Shown here piece by piece: positions 34,325 through 46,202 of a DNA stretch of 64,000 nt. A program made the translations under genes and the position numbers. Source of the stretch: Perkinsus olseni (taxonomy: Eukaryota > Perkinsozoa > Perkinsida > Perkinsidae); NCBI GenBank assembly GCA_013115135.1, contig JABANP010000262.1, positions 1-64,000 of the forward strand, written 5' to 3'. Position 1 is the first letter of the stretch. Each line of letters opens with the position of its first letter. Under the pieces are notes generated by a model, which did not search any database, had not been told where the DNA came from, and was given only the letters and a program-made list of their open reading frames with translations.

Positions 34325-37300
34325 ATGGGAGGCTTGGAAGCTGGATCAGTGTTCGAGGGTGTCAAGGGCATCTTCGAATATAATAGGCAGAACTTCATGT
34401 TCAATAGGAAGATCAATCAGAAAAGGGTACTATATGATGGGCTCCGGGTTGTTGACCTGTTTTGTATCTTGCATGCTCAACCTGAAGATACGCTCCTCTC
34501 TCATCAGGTGTACCATACCCAGAAAGCTCGATTCGACCAAGTACGGCTGTACCGAGAGGATATTCGGGATCTTTTCGACCTGACCATCTCCAAGATGGAC
34601 AACTACCTCATCGTCAACACCCTCATGCTCGCCTTCACTGGTGGCTTCTTCTATGAAGGTCGAGTACCCCAAGGTAAGCAGCTTTCCTATGCCCCATTGT
34701 CGTCTCTACATCCACGCATTGGTATGCATAGAGATTAGTGAAGAGCGTATTAGGATGGTGAAGAGTCGGCTGGACACACTGAGCAATAGACGCTCAGAAT
34801 GGACTCACTATACCGCGTTATCATCACCATGGGCTCCTTCGATTGGAACGACGCTATATAGTAACTACTGTGTCTTTCGATGATGATGTTGATGATGTAT
34901 GCATTTAGTACAGCGTAGAAAAGGGAGTTCTACTTCGTTAGCAACTTGGAAGCGCCATCATTTGTAGACAAGTTTTCGTGTCAGCAGTGATTCCCTAATT
35001 TCCCTTCTCGGAAGGCTTTCCGCTGGGGTTCTCTGAGTCACCACATGACCATTGTCGACGCACTATGTTGGTGTTTAAATGTGTTTTCGTTTTGTTGTTT
35101 TTCCTATTTTTCCATCAGTTTCCGTTCCCTTCAGGTACCCCCGGATGGCTGGTTTGGCTGTATCTGCTCTCCCTCGGTTCGGCCGTCCTATTTTTGATTC
35201 TCTCCATCATATTCGCCATCCACGCGTCTATCACCGCACAAACCTTCGCTGTGAGTTAAATCCAAAAGATACCCCTGTTGGAAAATCTTCCGGCTGCGTT
35301 GTTGTAGGTGCGCCTGCTCACGCAGTGGCTGCGTCTGCCTGTCCCTGGACGGGAGAATATCAACGCCACGACGGGTATCGGTGCGGTCGAGTACGAACGA
35401 GGCGGGGTTGCGGAGATGCTCCGGATTCCCGTAGTCGGGTAAGATAAGATATTTTGGAGGAATCTTTTGTTGATAATTTCGTTCATGGTTTAGTCGAGTG
35501 CCTGGGATTAAGGAAGTTGGTCGAGAGGTTCGAAGACAGGGAGGGGGAGGTTGGAAGATGCTCTTAAGGAGGTAATGAGGGTGGTAGTATCTTAGGTTGA
35601 AGCGTGTGATATACGGAATGAAAGATTCTTATCGACCTTACCTAGGGCGCTTGGTGGTTCAGCGTTAGCCTCTGACGTTTTTGAAATTACTCGATATTAT
35701 ATTACAATTTAACCTTGAGTAGCGAAGTACTCCATGCTGTTCATTTGGATAGTAGGCCAACTTGCTTTTCAACGTTCGAGGGTAATCGAAAGAGAATACG
35801 AAGAAATCTGGAAATGACTCGTTTTTTTGGTCTCGGGAATATCCTCATTCTGCTGCCAGGGCAAGTGAATTTCCGTTGTGATACAGCCATCGGCTTTCGC
35901 ACGTTCGGGGTCTTCACACCGCCTGACTGTCCTCATTTTTCAGCAAGAAATAGACATGAGTAACGCGTATGTTCGCGATGAGCTGGTTGGCGACTACAAC
36001 CTCTTCCTGGAGCACTTCTATCTCTTCTATCAACTCCAACAGCATTGGCAAGGCTTCGATGCCTACACACGAGTCTGCATGGTAATAATAATACCGATCG
36101 GAGAGGGGGTCATTTTGAATCATCAGGTTATTGGTACCAATCAGTTGTTGCATGCTATCACGTATATGGGTTTGGCCTACTTTATGGTTAACTCACATCT
36201 GTGGGGCGTCTGGTGAGTTGGGGGAGGAGTGGTAGGGATATTCGATATTTGTGCATCGTGTTGTTGGGGATTGCTGTGTTGGGTATCTTTATTTTTGTCT
36301 TGTTCATGGTCGACCTGTGGATACTTCTCGAGCGTTTAATATTTTCTCTCGTCGGCTGTGGAGAATATTGTAGGAAATACGTCGGATTGTTCTGGGCGTT
36401 CCTGCGTGTAGTTCTCGGACATGGTTGGATCCGCTGATACTCTTCTTTCCTCGTCGCTAACAAATCCTCCACTTGTGTCTTCATGCTCATGAGGGAACTC
36501 GTTTCTCGCGGAGGGTTCAAATTCTAGCATAATCAAATCAAAGACGTATCTTTGTTCTCGATGTTGTCCTCGCATCAACCTAAGATATCTCGTCGATTTG
36601 CTGCCATTCAGGTCGTTTATCCTCATCCTGGACGCCTTCGCCATGGTCCACGTTCACATGAATCTTTACACCAACACTCTCGAGTGGTGTGTCATGATGT
36701 GCCTTTGCTCACTGCCTCTCATCATGGCGGGCATCGGGGCCACCGTACAGATGTTCGACCAGTCCACGCATGTCGCCGAGTGGCTCTTCGTCTTCATCTG
36801 TCTGCTCATGTTCTGCTGGATCGCCTTCTTGGGGTTCATGGGCATTGAGACTGATGGTGGCGTCCCGACGAGGTATACTGCTGTTACTAGTATTGATATA
36901 TTGGGGCTCGATGAGAAAGTTCAAGGTAGGGCAAGATTGCAAGAGACCGGAGAATTTGATGAGTTTAGGGGAGCTGAAATATGCTTAGTGAGGATATAGA
37001 TTTTGGGGTTCGTCTTCGATGGGATGGGGTAGTGGTATCAGATTTCGTCTAGTAATAGTAGGTCTTGTACGGGGATGATAGACACATCCTGCACGGATTC
37101 GTCACGTCCATTAGTCTGGGAATTATTCTTATGATGCTTTTCAGAGAGCAAAAATTGAATCTTGAAGATCTTGATAGGGGTAGCTTGGCATGGGCGTATC
37201 TGGATTTGCATAGCGATAGTGGATCTTGTACAGTAAAGATAGGTTGCTGGGCGTATCGACAAAAGAATTGTTTTGCTTTCGTTGTAGTCTGGAATTTGAC

Positions 37301-40300
37301 TTTATGATGCTTCTCAGAGGGGGAAGAGGAAGACCTCCACAAACAGGACAAGGAAGAGACGCCTGTGGCTAAGGCGGTCCCCGCAGCCCCGGTTATCAGG
37401 CAGGCTCACACGTTTAGGAAGACCAAGGAGGAGCTCAAGAAGAGCGGTATTGATACCTCTCACTTTAGCACAGCGGTAATGGAAATCGATCAACTGGGCG
37501 CGCGCGGTTTGCAATGGATGGTGTTTGTTATTAGAAAAGTGCGTCGGAGCATGCAAGTGATGCGGTTGATGCGTGTGAGAGGTTGGAGAAGGCTTGCAGG
37601 TAGTGGCGACGTATCTTTAGGAATCTTTTATTGCGCACAGCGAAGATTTTGGGATTCTTTAGGAATACGGAAGACTCTCTGCAGAAGTTGCTGGTGGAGT
37701 GGGAGATGTCTACGGAGTGCTCGTTCACTCCGGCGCAGGAAAAGAGGTTGAAACAGTAAGCGTATCCTGAGGTTGAGCTTGCAGGATACGGAATATGTCA
37801 GGTTGCGTATGGCATTCAATTCCGACAGAAAGGAGCTTGCAAGACTTGTGGGTGAACGCAAAAAGCTTGTTAATGGGGTGATAATAATCGGCCACTCTCT
37901 CGACCTTTCATCGAGTACTTCAGGCCAGCGACGTGGTCCGAGCTCCCAACGCCCGCTTTGATGACGCTGAGGGGGAGGAGTCCCCAGGTAGTAGTAGGGG
38001 CCCTGGCCTGCGTGTCTCGCGGTATTAAATTAGTAGTACATCGTATCATGGTATTTGTTATTGATACAATTGACGGAAAATGCCGTATTAATGCCCTGTT
38101 GTTTTGATTGTAGAAAATCTGTGTTCTGTATCATGCGCGTACTAGTTGAATTTGCATCATCACCTCATTACCATCTGTAGGGTTTGTGTGGGTCTGTCGT
38201 CGTCGCTTGAATAGAGACGAGCAACGTGTGTCTGGACAGGTCACTGGGTGAGGTTGGAGTTTACTGACGATAATACCAACCAGAAGAGGCCATACTTTCT
38301 CAATGTGCATACTAGCGAGATCAGCTACACCGTACCGAAGGACTTATCGGCTGACCAGATCAAGGCAGAGGATGGGCCTGATGTAGGAGGGGGAGGGTGA
38401 TGATTAGGATTAGGAAAATTAGGATTTTTATCACTAGATCGACTACTGGTATTGTAGTAAAAATATGAAGATACTATTAGCGTCATAATGATACAGTTTG
38501 GATGATTGGGGGGGGGTGATGGTCTTAGTCGTTGAAATGCCGGAATGCAGTCTGAAAGACTTTTGAGATATCTTCCTGAAGAATTTCGTGCGGCTTGAGG
38601 ATGTCGTACGCCCGACTCACGATCACTATTACTTGGCACTGATTACTTGTGTTTCATTATCGATGGTGGAATCATAATAACCGATGTAGCCAGTAAGCAG
38701 GTATAATACAACATGGCAACTATTGTCAAAGCTGTGGTTGAACTTGATAGTGTATCACTGTTGATGTTATTGTTGCAGGATCTTCTACCTGGGAATGATA
38801 TCGATTAGTTGATCGATTGTTGTTTTTGTCTAGGCGGTGGCGGTGGTGCTGCAAGGGTTTGAGGAGCAAGTTAAGTCCTTGCAGACGTTCCTGTGGGATG
38901 CAAAGTCCAGTGTGGAGGAGGCTGCTGAGGACAAGAAGAAATCTGAAAGTGAGATTTTGGTTGTGGAGGGTATCTTAGGTCGAAGCTTGCTCTTTACAGT
39001 TGGGAAGAGCGAATCTTATCGCAAGAGTCGGGAGGAGGGTTTGGTAGTCGACGAGACTGCTCAGAAGAATAGCGAAGGAAAGATATCGAGGATGCAGTCA
39101 GGGACGCCATCTGGTAGGGGTATCTTAGGTTGAAGCTGGTCAATTACGGAATTTCGTGTCCAGCGTGGATGAAGGACGCCGAGAAGCAGAAGCAAGAGGA
39201 AGCGAAGAGGGTTGCGAGGTCGTTGGAAAGCCCTGAGTTCATCGATGGTAAGAAGGGCGCAGGTTCGAACCCCGGCGAGGGTATTTTTACCGTCATTTAG
39301 GGGAGGCCCCGGAGACCTACAAGGCGTCCCTTAAGACGCAGACCCTCCCTTGGCACAGCTTCAACCAGGCCTGCATCGCGGTCTGCTTCTGCTGGCTGTT
39401 CGGGTTGGCCTATGGTATTGCAGTTCTCACCGGATACCGTTGGGGTAATATCTATTGCGCACGCGGAAGAATTTGGGTATCTTTCTTGTGAGTCTAGGAT
39501 ATGTGGGAAGATATTTCCGTCAGTTTGTTTACAAAATCCCTCCCTGTTCGAGCCTTGTGTAGAGAGTACTAGTGAGTGCGACGTAGATAGTAGAAAATGC
39601 AAAAGGTGCGAAGAAGTTGAAAATAATTTTTTCGTACATCATGTAGATTAGTGTCATTTTCGACGGCAATAGTGCGGGGGTTGTGGGATAGGTTCGAAGG
39701 AAGTGTCGTTTCGACGCGGACCTGAGGCCTGCTGCTTGGTCACGAGTCTTTCGTGTTGTTCACACTCGACATGTGTGGTCTTCCGCAACGAGCTGCATTG
39801 TGGTTGATCATATTTTGATTGACGATTGGGATTATTTGAAGCAGTGGTTTTGGCATTATAGTAGAGAATTATTATTGCAGCCGGGGGAGTGTTGTATATA
39901 TGTGCACCTTAAAAAATAAAAAAGTTTGATACATTTTTGTTCCCTTAGGTTGGCCTGATTCGAATCCCTTCGGCAATGGTGAGTTTACTCGAAGGCTGTC
40001 AGCGGCTTTCTATCCGGGTGTTGAGTCCTCGGTGACCACCGGGGCTTGGCCGCCGTTCTTCCGTCCGACGGGGAGTCAGCAACATCCCTGAGCTTGGACT
40101 GGTCTTCACCAGCAATGAGGTCAGCTGGGGGTTGGTGAGGCACTTCTTTGTGGTATGGGGGTAATGTGATTTACGTCTGTTATGGTATGGTGAATTGGGC
40201 GCGTTGATGAGCTATGTTATTGTGTATTAGAGAAAGGCGTTGATGATTTGAATAGGTTTGTTGATGGTAGAGTTTTCATTATTCTTAGCTGGCTTATTAG

Positions 40301-42425
40301 AACTGTCTCGATCGTCGGAATTTTTTTCAACCGGTATCGTTAGTGGCTGTGTTTACCTCGCTTCTTCATGTGATGAGAGTTACGGATGTTATGGTATTGT
40401 AATAACGGAGGCGTTTGAATGAGTGTATTATTGTTATATTATTTTAGGAAGTTTTCGAAGCTGATGGATTGGTGAAAAATTGGTGTAATTTTTTATTAAA
40501 TTAAATTATTCAACGCAATTAATTTGACGGGAGAATTTACTACGGATATAGTTCATCAGCATCCTTTTTCAGGGCACCATTTACTCTCCACAACTTGGTG
40601 CGGATGTTCAGTGCGACATTCCTCTTGGCGAGAGGGCGGTTGATGTTGCGGTGACGCCGTAAGTTGGGGGACTACGCTTCGACCTGAGAAGGTCGAGCTT
40701 CAACCTAAGATTCCAATTCAGTGTGACCTAATGCATGACGAGTTATATAATCTCGGGGAGTCATTAGACTGGTCAATGTCGGGCTTCAACCTGAGATACT
40801 TGATCGATTGTTCCATCTAAGGAATCTTCAGGTCGAACACGACCTTCGCTGTTTTGTCCGAGGGTGGGTTGAAGAGATGTGAGCAATCAGCTGCTGAAGA
40901 GACGGCCCGCATGAACACCGGCAGCTCCATAGCGAAGGCGGAGTTCCTGGCTGATGACGAGATTGCAGTCGTTACAAGGGAGCATCCCCAGTGGATTCAG
41001 TTGGTCAGGTAGGCAGCAAGGTGAGCTCGAATGAATCTTACCATGATCAACCTTAGATACGATGGATCGTCGTCCTCAATGGTGGTTGAGAGGGTCCTTA
41101 GGGCTCCCGGAAAGGTCGTTGGTTTGGCTCATAAAAAGTCGAACGTTGAGAAGTTGTACGTGTTGTGGCAAGAGACGACCACCGAGGAGCATCCGGACTA
41201 TGCTGCCGGGCGGATAGATCTTCATAGTGGTAGGGAAGGGGGAATAGATACGGGTTTTGGTCGATTTGGAGAATCTCCAATAAACGAGAAAGCTTATTTC
41301 CCCTGTGGGGGTTTCAACCTGCTTTTTCAACACCCTATGCCCCATGAGCGGAGTACTGACGCCAGACGAAATACAACGGGAAGGGAACCCACGGTACCAC
41401 CCGGTCTGCGGTGAGCAAGGTACTTTGGTCTTTCAACGAAGAAACCAGCACTAAGCAGGGTGCTCCCAAGGCACCTCCAAGCGACGGTGATGCATGGAAT
41501 AGTTGGGAAACAGTCGCGAAGTAGGGCGAAGTTGTGAGAAATAGGGATCTTCCAGTCTGTCGCGAGACCCTGAGACTGTTATCGAAGCTCTAGAGCAAGG
41601 TGGCGAGGGTATCAGGACCGGGCGCTGAATCATCAAGATCTATATTCCTCGCGGAGGAGGTAGCAAGTTAGCCGTGGCCCGTGAGATATGGTCCTGAGTA
41701 TATGTTATGGGTCCGTTCGTCCCAGGTAGCGGCCATTGTAGACTTGACGGCCCGAGGTCGGATCAGCAAGGATTGTAACGACAGTTTGAATGAGGCCGGC
41801 ATTCCGGCCTGAGCTTCCTAGCTCGGCTTCACTGAGGAGGCGCAGACTGCATGAATTCGCTGCCATCAGGAAGGATATGATAGGGCTCTGCCTCGGAATT
41901 CTACTTGACATGGAAAGCCTCTATGAAGACTAAGTTCCGACTCGGAACTTCCGAGGCCTAGTGGCGAACAAGGAGATTGTGATGCGTCGAAATCTTCCGA
42001 AAATGAATCTATCGATACTAGAACGATGCTGTACTGTCTAATCTTGGACGTCATGTAATATGAACTTGTTGAAACATCTTCTGGGGTGTTTGAGCTCGGC
42101 TCGGCCATAATGGTTGACAATACTCGGTGGATTATTATCATACTAATGTTATACATATTCAAAATGATTTAATTTCAAAATAATAACATTTAGCAATTTC
42201 AATTTTCCGACATTTTCGACATCAGGTGCTCTGGAGGCCCGCGCTACCGTCCATGGCGACTTCCCAGCTTCTGTAGAATGGGCGGGTATCTCTGCAGCCA
42301 GCAACGGCCAGATCGCCCTCGTTGGGGTGTCGCTGAAGGACCAGAGCCCAGTGGTCGCCCCTCTGCGGAAGCTTCGACCGGTTGTTAGTAATATTGGTCG
42401 AGCGCGGAATGCGGAGACCATGTAA
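34325..42425 (+). CDS. Large multi-exon membrane protein of unknown function
   Basis: Exons that close in phase: 34325-34673, 35135-35250, 35308-35430, 35944-36081, 36127-36212, 36612-36856, 37318-37475, 37685-37755, 37802-37877, 38834-38948, 39000-39113, 39164-39247, 39301-39414, 39949-about 40072, 40573-40658, 40832-41008, 41057-41229 and 42226-42425. The protein starts MGGLEAGSVFEGV. It has hydrophobic segments such as NYLIVNTLMLAFTGGF, WLVWLYLLSLGSAVLFLILS and WLFVFICLLMFCWIAFLG, a long charged coiled-coil-like cytosolic stretch, a later segment ACIAVCFCWLFGLAYG, and a C-terminal region rich in short beta strands. Between 40.0 and 40.1 kb one base appears to break the frame, and exons between 41230 and 42225 are unresolved. 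I believe related proteins occur in dinoflagellates, but cannot name a function. Several of its introns are related to one another. Confidence 0.78.
37756..39163 (+). repeat. Three homologous short introns in one gene
   Basis: Introns 37756-37801 (46 nt), 38949-38999 (51 nt) and 39114-39163 (50 nt) all contain a core like GTATCTTAGGTTGAAGC near the donor. The first and third also share a following TACGGAAT and a terminal GTC(C)AG. Exon frames on both sides fix their boundaries. Another copy of the core is at 35587-35602 in an earlier intron. Confidence 0.78.
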
Positions 42426-42727
42426 AAACTGGGAAAATGCTGTTGTTGTTTATGCTTTGGCTTCCCTCTTCGTTTTGTTCATCGTTAGTCGGGACTAAGT
42501 CCCTTCGGAGAGGCCTTTGTATCTATTGCTACGTTTACCACTGCTACCATTACCAGCCATTCACATCGAGCTTCGGTAGCGAGTTCTTCGATTGTTGTGT
42601 TGGAAATAATTTGACGAGTGCGGGACAGTTTTTGTGCAATGTCCGGGCATGAGCAACGGAAGGGATACAATGTGAAGGATCAGATGAATAGAAGGTGGGC
42701 TCAGGAGGTTTGTTTTCCGTTTCTAAA

Positions 42728-43660
42728 ATGTCGAGTCGCGATGGTTACGCTGGTCGGCCCGGGGACGGGTCGTCGGGCGGGCGGAAGTCGTATGATGTTC
42801 GGGAGCGTATCAATAACAGGTAGTTGGACTTGTGTTGAATGTCGTTGGTTGGGTTTGGGGGAATCTATCGAGGGTTGTCTTCTCAGGTTTGAAGTTGACC
42901 AGCGGGCAGCATTATTCGGCAACCGCTATTCTGGCAGCAGAGAGATGCAGCCTCGAGTGAGTCAGGCTTCTGCACGTCGTTTTCTGTTCGCGCCTTCGCT
43001 TCATTATTCACGGTGTTTCCTTGTTGCTCGTAGCGTAGTCTAATTCTCAATGGCATCGCTTTGTTTTTCAGGGCGGGGCGAGTGCCCAAGTCTTGGAGCA
43101 GCAGAATGATGAGTATCTTGACGAGTTGGACGCCCGAGTGCGTGCTGTGAAGGAAGTGGCCCATGGCATAGGTCGAGAGGCTCGCGAGTCGAACAACATC
43201 TTGAACGGCATGGGTGGACAGTTTGATAAAGCTGGCAATGTAGTACGGCGACGTGCCTTGCGGTGGATGGCCGGGGAGGGTGTTCAGTCGGGTGACAGTA
43301 TTTTGTTATGAGGTCATGCCGGTATTGTCCGACGGTTAGTTGATGAAGTGTTTTTCGTCTTCTTTTTTCCGTGTGGAATGCAGAGTTTAGACGATAGCGA
43401 TTTGTGACGTTATAGCCGCATAGCGGTCCTCTAAGTGTGATAAAGCGGGCGTTGCCCGATGGCGCTCGTCGTCAATCGCTTATAAATTTTTTTGAAATCA
43501 AAACGACGAACAATCGTAAATTTTTCCGTAACTAGACTAGCCGTTTTTTCAGATGTTGAAGGGGACCATGGCGAAGCTGCAGAATATGGTGGACAGCGGC
43601 AGCGGGCGGTCCATGATATACCTAGCCCTTTTCGTAGTGGCTATGTTCATGTTAATGTGA
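42728..43660 (+). CDS. BET1-like Qc-SNARE, 4 exons
   Basis: Exons 42728-42819, 42887-42956, 43072-43239 and 43553-43660 join to 438 nt, 145 residues (phases 2, 0, 0). Exon 3 encodes the SNARE helix EQQNDEYLDELDARVRAVKE with heptad hydrophobics and the central-layer Gln region ARESNNILNGM, followed by FDKAGN. Exon 4 continues MLKGTMAKLQNMVDSGSGR and a C-terminal membrane anchor MIYLALFVVAMFMLM. This is the BET1/SFT1 pattern, including the glycine-rich linker before the anchor. Such proteins are tail-anchored and act in ER-Golgi or intra-Golgi fusion. The N-terminal about 55 residues are polar and variable, as usual. It follows the membrane-protein gene by 300 bp on the same strand. Confidence 0.92.
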
Positions 43661-44837
43661 GGAGGGGGCGTTGAGGTAGGTCGAGAGAATCTTTCGCGTG
43701 CGTGTCAGGTATCTTTTTTACCGTCGCTGAGGTCCGTATCGTTGGAAATACTTTCATCCTCGGTTGTTCATATTGGTATTATTATTCTCTCTCTTGGCGG
43801 GGCTGAGCAGTTGTGTTGTCAATCGGACGAGTTGGGCGTTTTGTGGTATAACTGTCATTCGAGTAGAGAATTGCATATCCTTGGTTGCGTACGATTATGA
43901 AATGTTACTTCGGTTGAAGTTGTGGTAGCCGATGATTGGCCGTTTCTGGTCGTGACGAGTTGGTATGATGGGAGTGAAGCGATGGTTGAGGGCAGCAACT
44001 TCCGGAGAGAGGGGGAGCTGGCATCGCCTAGTGAAGAGAACATGAGCAGATTCCCTCCAACTACCACGTCGTTTCTGGAGAGCTTCATTTCTCGTTCGGC
44101 TATCAGACGAGCGCACGGTGAGGTGAGTGCGGCGATACATCTTGAAAAACTTGAACCCTCTTCCTGTGGTGCTGGTGACCACAAAGGAAACAGAATCGCT
44201 CTTTATACGGAAAAGCCGGAGTCATACGAACTGGGATTGACGGATAAACTACGAGAGCCGGTTATGATTGCCAAGTACATCTACCTCTGTACTGCTTTGA
44301 ATGAAAGCAGTGGTTCACACAAGGCAGTCCCGTTGAACCACTCTCGGCTGTATATCTCTGAGTCAATCATGGTGACAACGCTTGTTTTCCATGTGTCGGA
44401 CACTCCTGCATGCAACTCGGCAACCAGGCGAATGGAGAGCTACGAGATGCCTCATTTCAATTCCCCTCGTGAGTAGAACAGAAGATTTTTTTCCATGATA
44501 TACCGCCGCATTCACCCCACCGTGCGAGCGCATCATTCAACTTGCTCGGGTCTATTGTACCTTTGCAACTGCTGTGGGAGGATGCTTCGAGTTACTAGAG
44601 TATCAATCGGGGTTAATGACAATCACATCAACCGTTTAAGCGGAGCGAGACCGTAAGAAGCATATTTCAATTTTGCTCCGTCAGAAACATCGCCGACGCT
44701 AAGTGGTGGATAATCCACAAAAAGACAGCGATTCAATGACTGGATTCCAGATGGCGGAAGTCGGCTGTTACGTTCCCAATTAGTCGGTCTCTGCCAGAAC
44801 TCGCTGCAGGACCTCCTTCCTCGTTATTGCTCGCTTT
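43661..44837. other. Region with open frames on both strands, no supported gene
   Basis: A plus frame of 184 codons (43922-44476) and minus frames of 95-109 codons overlap. None shows a recognisable domain, signal peptide or splice-linked partner. It may contain an undetected small gene. Confidence 0.35.
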
Positions 44838-46202
44838 ATGTTCCCTAAACGGTCGTCAATAATTATACTCGCCTTCGCCGCAGCAGGTCTGTGGTTTTGG
44901 ACTGGAACGCCTCGCCAGGCCTACCAGCTAGTATCACTCGGTGGACGGAATTATGAGACGCCGCAGGTCGGGGCAGAGGAGGTTTTCGTGCCGCCGTATT
45001 TTGCATGGGAAAAGTTTGATCGAGGAAAATACACAAACTACATGACCCGACACAGGAACCTTTTCTACGAAGAGATGCGACATTGCGATTGGGACAGGGT
45101 GGACCAGCACGAGACCAATCGTCAGCTGCAGAGGTACCTTGAAGGAGCCGTCTTCCCGCCAGAGGTGACGAATCCTGAATGTGAGGTTGAGGCACGCTGG
45201 GAGCTGAGTTTGGATCTGGTGAACGCACAGGGCCTTTGCCACTGGGAAAAAGCTCGACCGCTGGAGCCTTTATTCGTGACCGAAGAGAACTGCAGGGCTA
45301 TTTTGAATGACAAGGACGAGAAGCGAGCGTTTATACTGATAACGTACTTTACCGACCTGAGTATGTTGCTGCGAGTGCTGCAGCGACTGAGGCATCCGAT
45401 GAACACTATTGTGTTGCACGTGGATGGGGTGACGGAGGAGTTACTCGACTCAGTGCCGACCGACTTGTGCATCGTGAGGCCTCACAGGAAGATAGTGTGG
45501 GCGACGAGTACTGTGTTGAACGAGATGTGGTCGGTTATGGGCTTCGCGAGACGAGCGAGGAATTGGAAGGCCTACAGTCACTTTGTCACGATCACTTCTC
45601 GCGACTATCCAGTAGTCACGATGCGGACGTTCCACGAACTGCTCAGCTCAACTCGAGGGCAGACCTGGGTGCCTAGAGAGTGCTGCATGCACGATCACTA
45701 CGCTATGAAGAAGCGGTGGCAGAAGGTGGTTATACCATGCTCGGCTGGTGATGACGACCGAGCAGTTCCGCTGGGGATACTCAACTTGACGAGGAAGAGA
45801 TGGCCATCGCCGTTTATGAAGGAGAAGGCCATGTATTGTCTATGCAATACGCTCTTCAACAGCGTCTTCAGTCGAGAAGCTGTGGAAAAACTATTTTTCG
45901 ACGATCCAGTTTTTCGAAAAATTCTGGCGTATGTGAGGTTGTCTAAGATGGCCGACGAGGTTTTGTACGGTCCGATTGTGCGACACTTTTTGAAGCCGAG
46001 TGAAATACATCGGGGGAATCCCGCGGCCCAGTCGCACTTCTCGGGGGTGAAGCGAGAAGCCAGCGGCAAGACGAACGTTTTGACTCTGGATGAGCTGCTC
46101 TTCGTCGAGCAGGCTATAAGGGATGGGTCGCTGTTCGTGCGGAAGGTAACAACAGCGGAGAGCTCGTCGCTGGTTGATTGGATAGATGAGCATGCGATTT
46201 GA
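44838..46202 (+). CDS. Core-2/I-branching-type beta-N-acetylglucosaminyltransferase family protein (GT14), single exon
   Basis: An uninterrupted 454-codon frame, unusual beside intron-rich neighbours. Residues about 8-22 (IIILAFAAAGLWFW) form a signal anchor, so the protein should be a type II Golgi membrane protein. The catalytic region starts AFILITYFTDLSMLLRVLQR with RHPMNTIVLHVDG, continues with SHFVTITSRDYPVVT (equivalent to the SGQDYP motif) and ends with FSREAVEKLFFDDP and KMADEVLYGPIVRH, where the ADE corresponds to the catalytic PDE region of the family. Cys residues are scattered through the stem and C-terminal half. The acceptor (GlcNAc or xylose transfer) cannot be told from sequence. 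The lack of introns could mean retroposition. Confidence 0.88.
   Translation: MFPKRSSIIILAFAAAGLWFWTGTPRQAYQLVSLGGRNYETPQVGAEEVFVPPYFAWEKFDRGKYTNYMTRHRNLFYEEMRHCDWDRVDQHETNRQLQRYLEGAVFPPEVTNPECEVEARWELSLDLVNAQGLCHWEKARPLEPLFVTEENCRAILNDKDEKRAFILITYFTDLSMLLRVLQRLRHPMNTIVLHVDGVTEELLDSVPTDLCIVRPHRKIVWATSTVLNEMWSVMGFARRARNWKAYSHFVTITSRDYPVVTMRTFHELLSSTRGQTWVPRECCMHDHYAMKKRWQKVVIPCSAGDDDRAVPLGILNLTRKRWPSPFMKEKAMYCLCNTLFNSVFSREAVEKLFFDDPVFRKILAYVRLSKMADEVLYGPIVRHFLKPSEIHRGNPAAQSHFSGVKREASGKTNVLTLDELLFVEQAIRDGSLFVRKVTTAESSSLVDWIDEHAI

Noticed and set aside
42149..42421. A 90-codon minus-strand gene
   Set aside because: It is the antisense of the last exon of the large membrane-protein gene.
43922..44476. 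184-codon plus-strand protein
   Set aside because: No domain, signal peptide or conserved feature; the opposite strand is equally open. Kept only as an unresolved interval.
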